From Pseudorhodobacter aquimaris (lineage in GTDB: Bacteria > Pseudomonadota > Alphaproteobacteria > Rhodobacterales > Rhodobacteraceae): DNA of 64,000 bases. The notes under the pieces are model-generated. The model was not told the origin of the DNA. It saw nothing but the letters and a program-made list of their open reading frames with translations, and made no database searches. The position numbers and the translations under genes were made by a program. Shown in pieces: positions 48,280 to 57,890 of the stretch. The stretch's first letter is position 1, and the number at the start of each line of letters is the position of its first letter. Location: NCBI RefSeq assembly GCF_001202025.1, contig NZ_LGHS01000072.1, forward strand, positions 102,782-166,781, written 5' to 3'.

Positions 48280-48894
48280 ATGAACCGGCCACGCACCCGA
48301 ATTCAGCAAAAGAATTCCGAAACCATTCTGGATGCGGCGCTGGATGTATTTTCGGCAAAGGGATTTCGCGGGGCAACATTGGACCAGATTGCAGAGGTGG
48401 CGGGGCTGTCCAAGCCGAACCTTCTCTATTATTTCCCGTCCAAGGAGGCGATGCATTCCGCGCTTTTGGGAAATCTCCTCGACACCTGGCTGGACCCGTT
48501 GCGCGCGATGGATCCGGACGGCGATCCGATGGAAGAGATCATGGGCTATGTTCGCAGCAAGCTGGAGATCAGCCGCGACTACCCCCGTGAAAGCCGACTG
48601 TTCGCCAATGAGATTTTGCAAGGTGCGCCCCATATGCGGGCGGCAATTGAAACCGACCTCAAGGCCTTGGTCGCCGAGAAAACAAAGGTGCTGCAAACCT
48701 GGATGGATGCAGGCAAAATTGCCCCGATGCCCCCTGTCCACCTGATCTTCTCAATCTGGGCGCTGACCCAGCATTATGCGGATTTTGATACCCAGGTGCG
48801 CGCGGTCCTGGGCCCCGACCACGACCCGTTCACCGAGGCGGACGGGTTTTTGCAGCTTTTGTTCCGGCGGCTACTGCAAGTGGCAGATCAATAA
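48280..48894 (+). CDS. rutR: TetR-family regulator, RutR-like
   Basis: A 204-residue TetR repressor. The HTH lies in residues 12-58: SETILDAALDVFSAKGFRGATLDQIAEVAGLSKPNLLYYFPSKEAM. The C-terminal ligand domain (YPRESRLFANEILQGAPHM, IFSIWALTQHYADFDTQV) is that of the RutR/YcdC group, which binds uracil or thymine and releases DNA. It sits between the two pyrimidine operons it probably controls, and both carry RutR-like palindromes. AGGATGGCAA precedes the ATG. Confidence 0.86.
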   Translation: MNRPRTRIQQKNSETILDAALDVFSAKGFRGATLDQIAEVAGLSKPNLLYYFPSKEAMHSALLGNLLDTWLDPLRAMDPDGDPMEEIMGYVRSKLEISRDYPRESRLFANEILQGAPHMRAAIETDLKALVAEKTKVLQTWMDAGKIAPMPPVHLIFSIWALTQHYADFDTQVRAVLGPDHDPFTEADGFLQLLFRRLLQVADQ

Positions 48895-48980
48895 ACTCGT
48901 AACTATTTTCTTTTAGCAACTGTTGCGCGCTGTGATACTGTAAATAAAGGCGGGGGCCTGATTGGTATCGGAATGCAAAG

Positions 48981-49289
48981 ATGGACTTCCAAATTCCCGG
49001 GCGTACGACAACGCCAGCAGCACCCATTGTCGAAGTACAAAAACCTGTCGAATCCAAAGCAGAGGCGACACTGCTCCCCGCACCGTTGAGTGTGGAAGAG
49101 GCACGCGCTGCTGCCGAGACGGCCAATGAGCCGCGTGAAAGGTCCGCGATCATTCGCGCACTTTTGTCCAACCCGCCGGCCTCACCTGCCGAACTCAGTC
49201 TGGCGACACAAATAGCGGCCAAGGTCAATGCCGCGTCCTCTGGTTACGCCTCGGCGATCGCCTCATTGGACGGCAGCGAAAAGCAGTAG
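48981..49289 (+). CDS. Uncharacterised 102-residue protein
   Basis: A soluble, Ala/Glu/Pro-rich small protein, probably largely helical in its second half (LSVEEARAAAETANEPRERSAIIRALLS, then AELSLATQIAAKVNAASSGYASAIAS). No signal, membrane helix or cysteine. No family is recognised. It lies 86 bp after the RutR-like gene on the same strand. Its stop codon lies inside a 26-bp palindrome. The start is uncertain; a GGAATG is the only upstream purine tract. Codon usage is like that of its neighbours. Confidence 0.6.
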   Translation: MDFQIPGRTTTPAAPIVEVQKPVESKAEATLLPAPLSVEEARAAAETANEPRERSAIIRALLSNPPASPAELSLATQIAAKVNAASSGYASAIASLDGSEKQ

Positions 49290-49311
49290 GTCTGGCCAAG
49301 GCCAGACCTAC
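49286..49311. terminator. 26-bp palindrome at the convergent end with preA
   Basis: GTAGGTCTGGCC (49286-49297) and GGCCAGACCTAC (49300-49311) are exact 12-bp arms around AA. The TAG stop of the 102-residue ORF is inside the left arm, and preA ends 18 bp further on. No T-run follows on either strand, so it may block or stabilise transcripts rather than be a standard terminator. Confidence 0.55.
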
Positions 49312-49329
49312 CTTGCGGCCATAGAGCAC

Positions 49330-50631
49330 CTATTCCGCGGCCGTTGCGCCGGGGTTGTTGGGGTGTGTGGTCCAGTTTGCATAGTCGCCAACCCTTTCGC
49401 CAGTGCGGGTGTCCATCTCTCCTCTCGGCAGTTCGATCATTGTGATGCAATCCTCAACCGGACAGACATTAACACACAGATTGCAGGCGACGCATTCATC
49501 ATCCATCACTTCAAACACGCGATCTTCACTCATGGAGATCGCCTGATGGCTTGTGTCCTCACAGGCGGCAAAGCAACGACCGCATTTGATGCAAGCCTCC
49601 TGATCAATCCGTGCCTTGGTCACATAGTTCAGGTTCAAGAATTGCCAATCGGTGACATTCGGCACCGCCTTGCCCACCAGATCGGCGGTCGATGTCATCT
49701 CTTTCTCATCCAGATATTGTGACAAGCCCGAGATCATTTCCTCGACCACCTTGAACCCGTAGGTCATCGCCGCGGTGCAAACCTGCACATTCCCGGCCCC
49801 CAAGGCCATAAACTCCGCCGCATCGCGCCATGTCGTCACCCCCCCGATGCCCGATATCGGCAGGCCGTGGGTTTCCGGATTACGCGCAATTTCCGCAACC
49901 ATATTCAGCGCAATCGGCTTGACCGCGGGACCGCAATAGCCGCCATGCGACCCCTTCCCGTCGATCATCGGCTCGGGGCTGAAGCTGTCGAGGTTGACCG
50001 AGGTGATCGAGTTGACGGTATTGATCAGGCTCACCGCATCGGCGCCACCGCGTTTTGCCGCCTCGGCCGGTTTGCGCACATCGGAAATATTGGGGGTCAG
50101 TTTCACGATGCAGGGCATGCGGCTGTGCGTTTTGACCCAGCGCGTCACCATCTCGATATATTCCGGCACCTGCCCCACAGCAGAGCCCATCCCCCGTTCC
50201 GCCATCCCGTGCGGACAGCCGAAGTTAAGCTCTACTCCGTCAGCCTCGGTATCCTCGATCCGCTTAAGGATATCGATCCAGGAATCCTCGTCGCAGGGCA
50301 CCATAAGCGAGATGATCAGCGCGCGGTCCTTATAGTCACGCTTGACCGATTTGATCTCGCGCAGGTTGACCTCTAACGGGCGGTCGGTAATGAGTTCGAT
50401 GTTATTGAGCCCCAGCAAGCGCCGGTCCGCCCCCCAGACCGCGCCATATCGCGGGCCGTTCACATTCACCACCGGCGGCCCTTCAGAGCCAAGCGTCTTC
50501 CAGACCACCCCGCCCCAGCCCGCCTCATAGGCGCGGCGGACGTTATATTCCTTATCCGTCGGGGGGGCAGAGGCCAGCCAGAACGGATTGGGCGATTTGA
50601 TACCGATAAAATTCGTTGCAAGATTTGCCAT
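49330..50631 (-). CDS. preA: NAD-dependent dihydropyrimidine dehydrogenase subunit PreA
   Basis: Catalytic subunit reducing uracil/thymine to dihydropyrimidines. 433 residues. An FMN barrel related to dihydroorotate dehydrogenase (from NPFWLASAPPTDKEYNVRRA through VELNFGCPHGMAERGMGSAVGQ and PISGIGGVTTWRDAAEFMALGA) is followed by a C-terminal ferredoxin-like module with two 4Fe-4S motifs: CIKCGRCFAAC (about 345) and CVACNLCVNVCPVEDC (about 383). It lies 20 bp downstream of preT, completing the heteromeric enzyme. Confidence 0.95.
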   Translation of the reverse strand: MANLATNFIGIKSPNPFWLASAPPTDKEYNVRRAYEAGWGGVVWKTLGSEGPPVVNVNGPRYGAVWGADRRLLGLNNIELITDRPLEVNLREIKSVKRDYKDRALIISLMVPCDEDSWIDILKRIEDTEADGVELNFGCPHGMAERGMGSAVGQVPEYIEMVTRWVKTHSRMPCIVKLTPNISDVRKPAEAAKRGGADAVSLINTVNSITSVNLDSFSPEPMIDGKGSHGGYCGPAVKPIALNMVAEIARNPETHGLPISGIGGVTTWRDAAEFMALGAGNVQVCTAAMTYGFKVVEEMISGLSQYLDEKEMTSTADLVGKAVPNVTDWQFLNLNYVTKARIDQEACIKCGRCFAACEDTSHQAISMSEDRVFEVMDDECVACNLCVNVCPVEDCITMIELPRGEMDTRTGERVGDYANWTTHPNNPGATAAE

Positions 50632-50651
50632 AAGTTTATCCTCCGGAGGTG

Positions 50652-51974
50652 CTAGACCTTCGCCCCCATGATTGCTGCGTGAATCGCCTCGGCCGCGTCG
50701 CGCCCTTGGGCAACGGCGGTTACGGTCAGATCCTCACCCGTTTCGGTACAATCTCCGCCAGCCCACAGATTATCCGCAAGCCGCTCGGGCAGTTTTTTAT
50801 CCGCCGCCATACCCGCAGGGGCCAAAAGGGTTTGCCCGATGGCTTTGAAAACCTGATCCGCCGCAAGGGTGAAATGTTCCGCCAATGTCACAAGTCCCTC
50901 CGGCCCGTCCTGGGTATAGGCAAACTCCACCTCGCTTACGCGGCCCTCACCACGGATCGCCACGGGCGCGGCGTTATAGATAATCCGGACGCCGGTCTGT
51001 GTGGCGTGTTCTTGCTCGTGCAGGCTCGCGCTCATTCTGTCCTTGCCGCGGCGGTAAACGATGGTGACCGTCTCTGCCCCCAACAGCCGCGACTGCACCG
51101 CCGCATCCACCGCCGTCATGCCGCCGCCGATCACGACAACATGGCGCCCGATGCCAAGTTTCGCCTTATCGGGTTGTTGGCGCAGCTCTGCGATGAAATC
51201 AACCGCATCACGCACGCCCTCCAAAGTTTCGCCCTCAACGCGCAAATCATTTACACCGCCAAGGCCGATGCCCAGAAACACGGCGTCATAATCCTTGCGC
51301 AAGGCGTCCAAAGTGACATCGCGTCCCAGCTCCACGCCGGTTTTCACCGTAATGCCGCCGATTTTCAGCAGCCAGTCCACCTCATGCGCTGCGAAATCAT
51401 CGGGGGCTTTATAGCTGGCGATCCCGTATTCATTGAGACCGCCTGCTTTGGGGCGGCGCTCCAGAATGGTGACCTCATGCCCGTGCATCGCCAAACGGTG
51501 CGCACAGGCAAGCCCCGCAGGCCCGGCCCCCACGACAGCCACACGATTGCCCGAAGGCGCCGCACGGGTAAACGGATGCACCCCCGCCGCCATCACCCTA
51601 TCGGTGGCAAAGCGCTGCAATCGGCCGATTTCCACCGGCTTGCCCTCTGCGACCTCACGCACACAAACCTCTTCGCAGAGCTGTTCCGTGGGACAAACCC
51701 GCGCGCACATACCGCCAAGGATATTCTGGTCCCATATGGTTTGTGCCGCGGCCTCCGCTGTGCCGGTGGCGATCTGGCGAATGAACAAAGGAATATCGAT
51801 TGAGGTCGGACAGGCCGTGATACATGGCGCGTCATGGCAAAAATAACATCTGTCCGCGGCAACAAGCGCTTCATGCCTGTCCAGTAGAGGTTCCAAGTCA
51901 CCGAAATTTTTTATGTAGCTTTCGGCGGGCAGACGGCCCGGTACAATACCGGGCGTTAGCTGGCTGTTCGACAC
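50652..51974 (-). CDS. preT: Dihydropyrimidine dehydrogenase subunit PreT (NADH-side flavoprotein)
   Basis: GltD-like FAD/Fe-S subunit passing electrons from NADH to PreA. 440 residues from GTG at 51974: GGGGAGGG lies eight bases before this GTG, whereas an upstream ATG (51998) would have that ribosome site inside its own codons 3-6. N-terminal Cys cluster in ADRCYFCHDAPCITACPTSID, then VCPTEQLCEEVC. FAD Rossmann motif VAVVGAGPAGLACAHRLA (about 140) and a second dinucleotide motif VVVIGGGMTAVDAA (about 280). A RutR-like palindrome lies 58 bp upstream of the GTG. Confidence 0.93.
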   Translation of the reverse strand: MSNSQLTPGIVPGRLPAESYIKNFGDLEPLLDRHEALVAADRCYFCHDAPCITACPTSIDIPLFIRQIATGTAEAAAQTIWDQNILGGMCARVCPTEQLCEEVCVREVAEGKPVEIGRLQRFATDRVMAAGVHPFTRAAPSGNRVAVVGAGPAGLACAHRLAMHGHEVTILERRPKAGGLNEYGIASYKAPDDFAAHEVDWLLKIGGITVKTGVELGRDVTLDALRKDYDAVFLGIGLGGVNDLRVEGETLEGVRDAVDFIAELRQQPDKAKLGIGRHVVVIGGGMTAVDAAVQSRLLGAETVTIVYRRGKDRMSASLHEQEHATQTGVRIIYNAAPVAIRGEGRVSEVEFAYTQDGPEGLVTLAEHFTLAADQVFKAIGQTLLAPAGMAADKKLPERLADNLWAGGDCTETGEDLTVTAVAQGRDAAEAIHAAIMGAKV

Positions 51975-52031
51975 CGTGTAAACCCTCCCCTTTTTCATAT
52001 GATTGAAAAAAGGCTGCCACAGGCTTGAAAT

Positions 52032-52047
52032 TTTATCAAATGGTAAA
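52032..52047. promoter_or_regulatory. RutR-like operator before preTA
   Basis: TTTATCAAATGGTAAA matches the RutR palindrome TTGACCA-NN-TGGTCAA at 11 of 14 defined positions and keeps the dyad. It lies 58 bp upstream of the preT GTG start, within the AT-rich promoter region shared with accB. Confidence 0.55.
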
Positions 52048-52197
52048 TTTAGGCATCACAAATGCCGCCCGATCACGCCGTCAGCGCAACTCGTGCTTTT
52101 CTCCTCCGGCTCGCTAGCGTATAACGACCCCACATCAGCGGGATTTTGATGCTGCAATATGCGCAACAATACCCCGAAAACGCTACCAGAGGACGGT

Positions 52198-52677
52198 ATG
52201 AGCAAACATTCCACGGACGCAGACGTCGCCTTCATTCAGGCATTGGCCGAAATCCTTAATACCAATGAGCTTACCGAAATCTCGGTCAAGCGCGACTATG
52301 CCGAAGACGACAGCCTTGATGTGCGCGTGGTCAAACAGGCCAATGTGGTGCAGGTTGCAGCCGCCGCCCCCGTCGCGGCACCATCCGCCCCTGCTGCCCC
52401 GGCCGGCGTGCCTGCCGTGGCCATTGACGATCCCGCACAACACCCGGGCGCGCTGACATCGCCAATGGTTGGTACGGCTTATCTTGCTGCTGAACCGGGG
52501 GCGACACCCTTTGCAACCGTTGGCGCACAGGTAAGCGAAGGGCAGACCGTGTTGATCATCGAAGCGATGAAAACCATGAACCACATCCCCGCCCCGCGCG
52601 CGGGCACCATCAAGCGGATCCTCGTCGAAGACGGGAGTGCTGTTGAATTCGGCGCACCCCTGATGATCATCGAATAA
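52198..52677 (+). CDS. accB: Biotin carboxyl carrier protein of acetyl-CoA carboxylase
   Basis: 159 residues. N-terminal ADVAFIQALAEILNTNELTEISVKRD, a Pro/Ala linker (AAAAPVAAPSAPAAPAG), then the biotinyl domain with the modified Lys in VLIIEAMKTMNHIPAPRAG (about residue 122). It carries the carboxyl group for malonyl-CoA synthesis. The start at 52198 follows AGAGGACGGT; 13 upstream codons are rejected. accC follows after 10 bp. Confidence 0.96.
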   Translation: MSKHSTDADVAFIQALAEILNTNELTEISVKRDYAEDDSLDVRVVKQANVVQVAAAAPVAAPSAPAAPAGVPAVAIDDPAQHPGALTSPMVGTAYLAAEPGATPFATVGAQVSEGQTVLIIEAMKTMNHIPAPRAGTIKRILVEDGSAVEFGAPLMIIE

Positions 52678-52687
52678 GGGGCAAGCC

Positions 52688-54040
52688 ATGTTTGACAAGA
52701 TCCTGATCGCCAATCGGGGCGAAATTGCCCTACGCGTCATTCGCGCCTGCCGCGAGATGGGGATCGCCTCGGTCGCTGTGCATTCCACTGCCGATAGTGA
52801 TGCGATGCATGTCCGCATGGCCGATGAGAGCATTTGCATTGGCCCGGCATCCTCGACCGCCAGCTACCTTAATAAGGCCGCGATCATTTCGGCCTGTGAG
52901 ATTACCGGCGCGCAAGCGGTCCATCCCGGCTATGGCTTTTTGTCGGAGAGCGAGGCATTTGCCCAAGCCCTGCAAGACCATGACATCACCTTTATCGGCC
53001 CCTCGGCGGAACATATCCGCGTGATGGGCGACAAGATCATGGCCAAGGAAACCGCCAAGGCGCTTGGCATTCCGGTCGTGCCGGGATCCGAGGGCGGCGT
53101 GGCCAGTTTCGAGGATGCGATCGGTGTGGCCGAGGGCATCGGATTTCCGGTCATCATCAAGGCCACAGCAGGCGGCGGCGGCCGCGGCATGAAGGTTGCC
53201 AAAAACGCCGAAGAGCTTGAAGTCGCCTTTCGCACCGCGCGCAGCGAGGCCAAGAACGCCTTTGGCAATGACGAAGTCTATATCGAGAAATACCTGCAAA
53301 AACCGCGTCATATCGAGATCCAGGTCTTTGGCGATGGCAAGGGCAACGCGGTGCATCTGGGGGAGCGTGACTGTTCACTGCAACGCCGCCACCAAAAGGT
53401 TTTCGAAGAGGCCCCCGGCCCCTGCATCACTGATGAGTTGCGCGCCCATATTGGCACAATCTGTGCCGAAGCGGTCGCCAAGATCAACTATATCGGCGCA
53501 GGCACGGTGGAGTTTCTCTATGAGGACGGCGAGTTCTTCTTTATCGAGATGAACACAAGGCTTCAGGTTGAACACCCCGTTACCGAAGCGATATTTGGCG
53601 TCGATCTGGTGCGCGAACAGATCCGTGTTGCGGCCGGTCTGGGCATGTCCTTTACCCAAGACGATCTTGTGCTGAACGGTCACGCGATCGAGGTTCGGAT
53701 CAACGCTGAAAAACTGCCGAATTTCTCTCCCTGCCCCGGTACGGTGCGGACCTTCCATGCGCCGGGCGGTCTTGGGGTGCGGATGGATAGCGCGCTTTAT
53801 GGCGGCTATTCGATCCCGCCCTATTACGATTCGCTTATCGGCAAGCTGATCGTGCATGGGCGTGACCGGCCAGAGGCATTGGCCCGTTTGCGCCGCGCCT
53901 TGGGCGAGTTGATCATCGACGGTATCGACACCACCGTGCCGTTGTTTTACGCCCTGCTGGCCGAACCGGACGTCCAGAACGGTGAATACAATATTCACTG
54001 GTTGGAAAAATGGCTGGATGCACAGCTTGGCACACATTGA
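52688..54040 (+). CDS. accC: Biotin carboxylase subunit of acetyl-CoA carboxylase
   Basis: 450-residue ATP-grasp enzyme that carboxylates biotin on AccB. MFDKILIANRGEIALRVIRACRE at the N-terminus, the glycine loop IKATAGGGGRGMKVA (about 160-175), the FIEMNTRLQVEHPVTE Mg/catalytic block (about 288-303), and a C-terminal cap. Complete, normal length. The accBC pair is cytoplasmic; accA and accD are elsewhere. The aat gene starts 33 bp later, so they may be co-transcribed. Confidence 0.97.
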   Translation: MFDKILIANRGEIALRVIRACREMGIASVAVHSTADSDAMHVRMADESICIGPASSTASYLNKAAIISACEITGAQAVHPGYGFLSESEAFAQALQDHDITFIGPSAEHIRVMGDKIMAKETAKALGIPVVPGSEGGVASFEDAIGVAEGIGFPVIIKATAGGGGRGMKVAKNAEELEVAFRTARSEAKNAFGNDEVYIEKYLQKPRHIEIQVFGDGKGNAVHLGERDCSLQRRHQKVFEEAPGPCITDELRAHIGTICAEAVAKINYIGAGTVEFLYEDGEFFFIEMNTRLQVEHPVTEAIFGVDLVREQIRVAAGLGMSFTQDDLVLNGHAIEVRINAEKLPNFSPCPGTVRTFHAPGGLGVRMDSALYGGYSIPPYYDSLIGKLIVHGRDRPEALARLRRALGELIIDGIDTTVPLFYALLAEPDVQNGEYNIHWLEKWLDAQLGTH

Positions 54041-54073
54041 CCTATCGGGGGGCCATTGCGCCCCCCGCTTGCT

Positions 54074-54721
54074 ATGTCTGACGCAATAACCCCACAGCTT
54101 TTACTCTCGGCCTATGCGGCGGGGGTGTTTCCGATGGCGGAAAGCAGCACCTCCGATGTGCTGCATTGGGTTGATCCGCAACGTCGCGGCATTTTTGATC
54201 TGGACAGTTTCCACATCTCCCGCAGCCTGTCACGGCGGATTGCGCGCGGCGGCTATAGCATTCGTACCAATTATGACTTTGAAGGCGTGGTTGCCGCCTG
54301 TGCCGACCGAGAGGAAACCTGGATCAACGCCGAAATTTTCGCCCTTTACAAGGTGCTGCATCAGGCAGGTTTTGCTCATAGTCTTGAGGTGTGGGAAATG
54401 GGCGGGCTGGTCGGCGGGGTCTATGGCGTTGCCATCGGGGGCGCATTTTTCGGCGAAAGCATGTTTTCGCGCCGAACAGATGCCTCCAAGCTTGCATTGG
54501 CATGGCTGGTTCATCGTCTGCGTGCCGGCGGCTTCACGCTCTTTGACACCCAGTTCATCACCCCGCATCTTGCATCGCTCGGTGCGATAGAAATCTCACG
54601 CCACGCCTATCATCAAAGGCTGAAGCACGCCCTGTCCCTGAACGCGACATTTGATCCCACAGGCTATGCGCCGACAGCTCAATCCGTCAAACAGCGCCCA
54701 TCCGCAACAGCCAAAGCGTGA
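54074..54721 (+). CDS. aat: Leucyl/phenylalanyl-tRNA-protein transferase
   Basis: 215-residue GNAT-like enzyme that adds Leu/Phe to proteins with N-terminal Lys/Arg, marking them for ClpS-ClpAP (N-degron pathway). ITPQLLLSAYAAGVFPMAES starts the family profile; DVLHWVDPQRRGIF, ETWINAEIF, LEVWEMGGLVGGVYGVAIGGAFFGESMFS and FDTQFITPHLASLGA follow in order. Start taken at 54074 (MSDAITPQ), six codons inside the open frame, where similarity begins. Confidence 0.94.
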   Translation: MSDAITPQLLLSAYAAGVFPMAESSTSDVLHWVDPQRRGIFDLDSFHISRSLSRRIARGGYSIRTNYDFEGVVAACADREETWINAEIFALYKVLHQAGFAHSLEVWEMGGLVGGVYGVAIGGAFFGESMFSRRTDASKLALAWLVHRLRAGGFTLFDTQFITPHLASLGAIEISRHAYHQRLKHALSLNATFDPTGYAPTAQSVKQRPSATAKA

Positions 54722-54815
54722 CCGTTCAGGTGCTCTTTTCTGTCAACAGTCGTTTTCATCGACCGGTTTTCCAGAAACGCGTGCTACGATTCTTTCGTTA
54801 TGAAAGGAGACCCCC

Positions 54816-55421
54816 ATGGAACCTGCGCCCTATGCGTCCTCTCCGTGCCAGATGCCCGAAGACGCCGAGACCCGTCGCGATGTGATGCGCTGGCGTGTTG
54901 CTGAGCGTGCCCGCCTGATTGCCCTGCGCCAATCTATGCCGGTTGCAGACCGCCAACACGCAGGGACCGCGATCAGGGACGCCTTGACGCAGGAATCTGC
55001 GCAAACCATCGGCATCTATTGGCCGTTCAAGGGAGAGCCCGACCTGCGCGATTGGGCAAAGGCACGGCAGAATGAAGGCGCGCACATTGCCCTGCCGGTC
55101 GTGGTGAAAAAAGCCGCCCCGCTGGTTTTCCGCGAGTGGACATCCGATGCAGCACTGATTCGCGGCGTCTGGAACATCCCGATTCCCCCCGCAGACGCGC
55201 CCATCATTATCCCGGACATCATTATTTCTCCGGTCGTTGGGGTGGATCAGATGCAGTTCCGCCTAGGCTATGGCGGCGGGTTTTATGACCGGACATTGGC
55301 TGCGTTCCGTGCGGCGGGCCACAGTATTCGGGTGATCGGGATCGGCTTTGCTGCCCAGTCCATCCCAACAATTTTCCCGCTGCCACATGATATTGCAATG
55401 GACCACGTGATTCTGGCCTGA
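54816..55421 (+). CDS. 5-formyltetrahydrofolate cyclo-ligase
   Basis: 201 residues; converts 5-formyl-THF to methenyl-THF using ATP. Family blocks: RLIALRQSMPVADRQ near residue 35, GIYWPFKGEPDLRDWA about 67, and the diagnostic phosphate loop LGYGGGFYDRTLA about 150 preceded by VVGVDQMQFR. An AAAGGAG seven bases before the ATG supports the start. In many proteobacteria this gene is paired with zapA and 6S RNA; here it is 16 kb away and alone. Confidence 0.93.
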   Translation: MEPAPYASSPCQMPEDAETRRDVMRWRVAERARLIALRQSMPVADRQHAGTAIRDALTQESAQTIGIYWPFKGEPDLRDWAKARQNEGAHIALPVVVKKAAPLVFREWTSDAALIRGVWNIPIPPADAPIIIPDIIISPVVGVDQMQFRLGYGGGFYDRTLAAFRAAGHSIRVIGIGFAAQSIPTIFPLPHDIAMDHVILA

Positions 55422-55703
55422 CGTTTTTATCTCACAGCATCAAAGCCGTAGCGGCCGGAAAGGGATGGTCTATTGGAGGGGTTTACAAAAATGAGCCGCA
55501 TGATTGACCCGTCTTCTCGGAACCCATGGTTCGTCATCTGGCGAATTTTTTGAACCGCTGCCATAGATGAAGACGTGTCAGAGATGTCCGTAAAAGTGTT
55601 GGGGCGATGTGGCCCGTTCGATGTGGCTGTATTCGAAGCGGGTAGCCAAAAGGACAGCCTGACATCTGTCAAAAGAAAAGGGCGGCCAAAGCCGCCCTGT
55701 CAT
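55422..55703. other. Gene-free gap between the cyclo-ligase gene and rpoD
   Basis: 282 bp between two convergent genes. I see no supported ORF; a minus-strand frame of 81 codons lacks protein-like composition and a ribosome site. It ends in the rpoD terminator. Confidence 0.6.
55670..55697 (-). terminator. rpoD terminator
   Basis: On the minus strand GGGCGGC-TTTG-GCCGCCC (55697-55680) followed by TTTTCTTTTG, seven bases after the rpoD stop codon. A textbook rho-independent terminator. Confidence 0.9.
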
Positions 55704-57701
<1,998 letters not shown>

Positions 57702-57890
57702 GGATGCTCCTTTGGCCGAATAGATTGGTGTGCAAAACCGAATCACTCGGTCGAATATTCGAATCATTAGCGCGAATCACGGGAGGGAAAAGGCTTTTAC
57801 CCCATTTTTCCCTATTTCCCCCATGTATCAGCATTTTTATGGAAGTTAAAAGGCCGTCCAGTGGTTCCGTATCGCCCTTTGCTGCAATTT

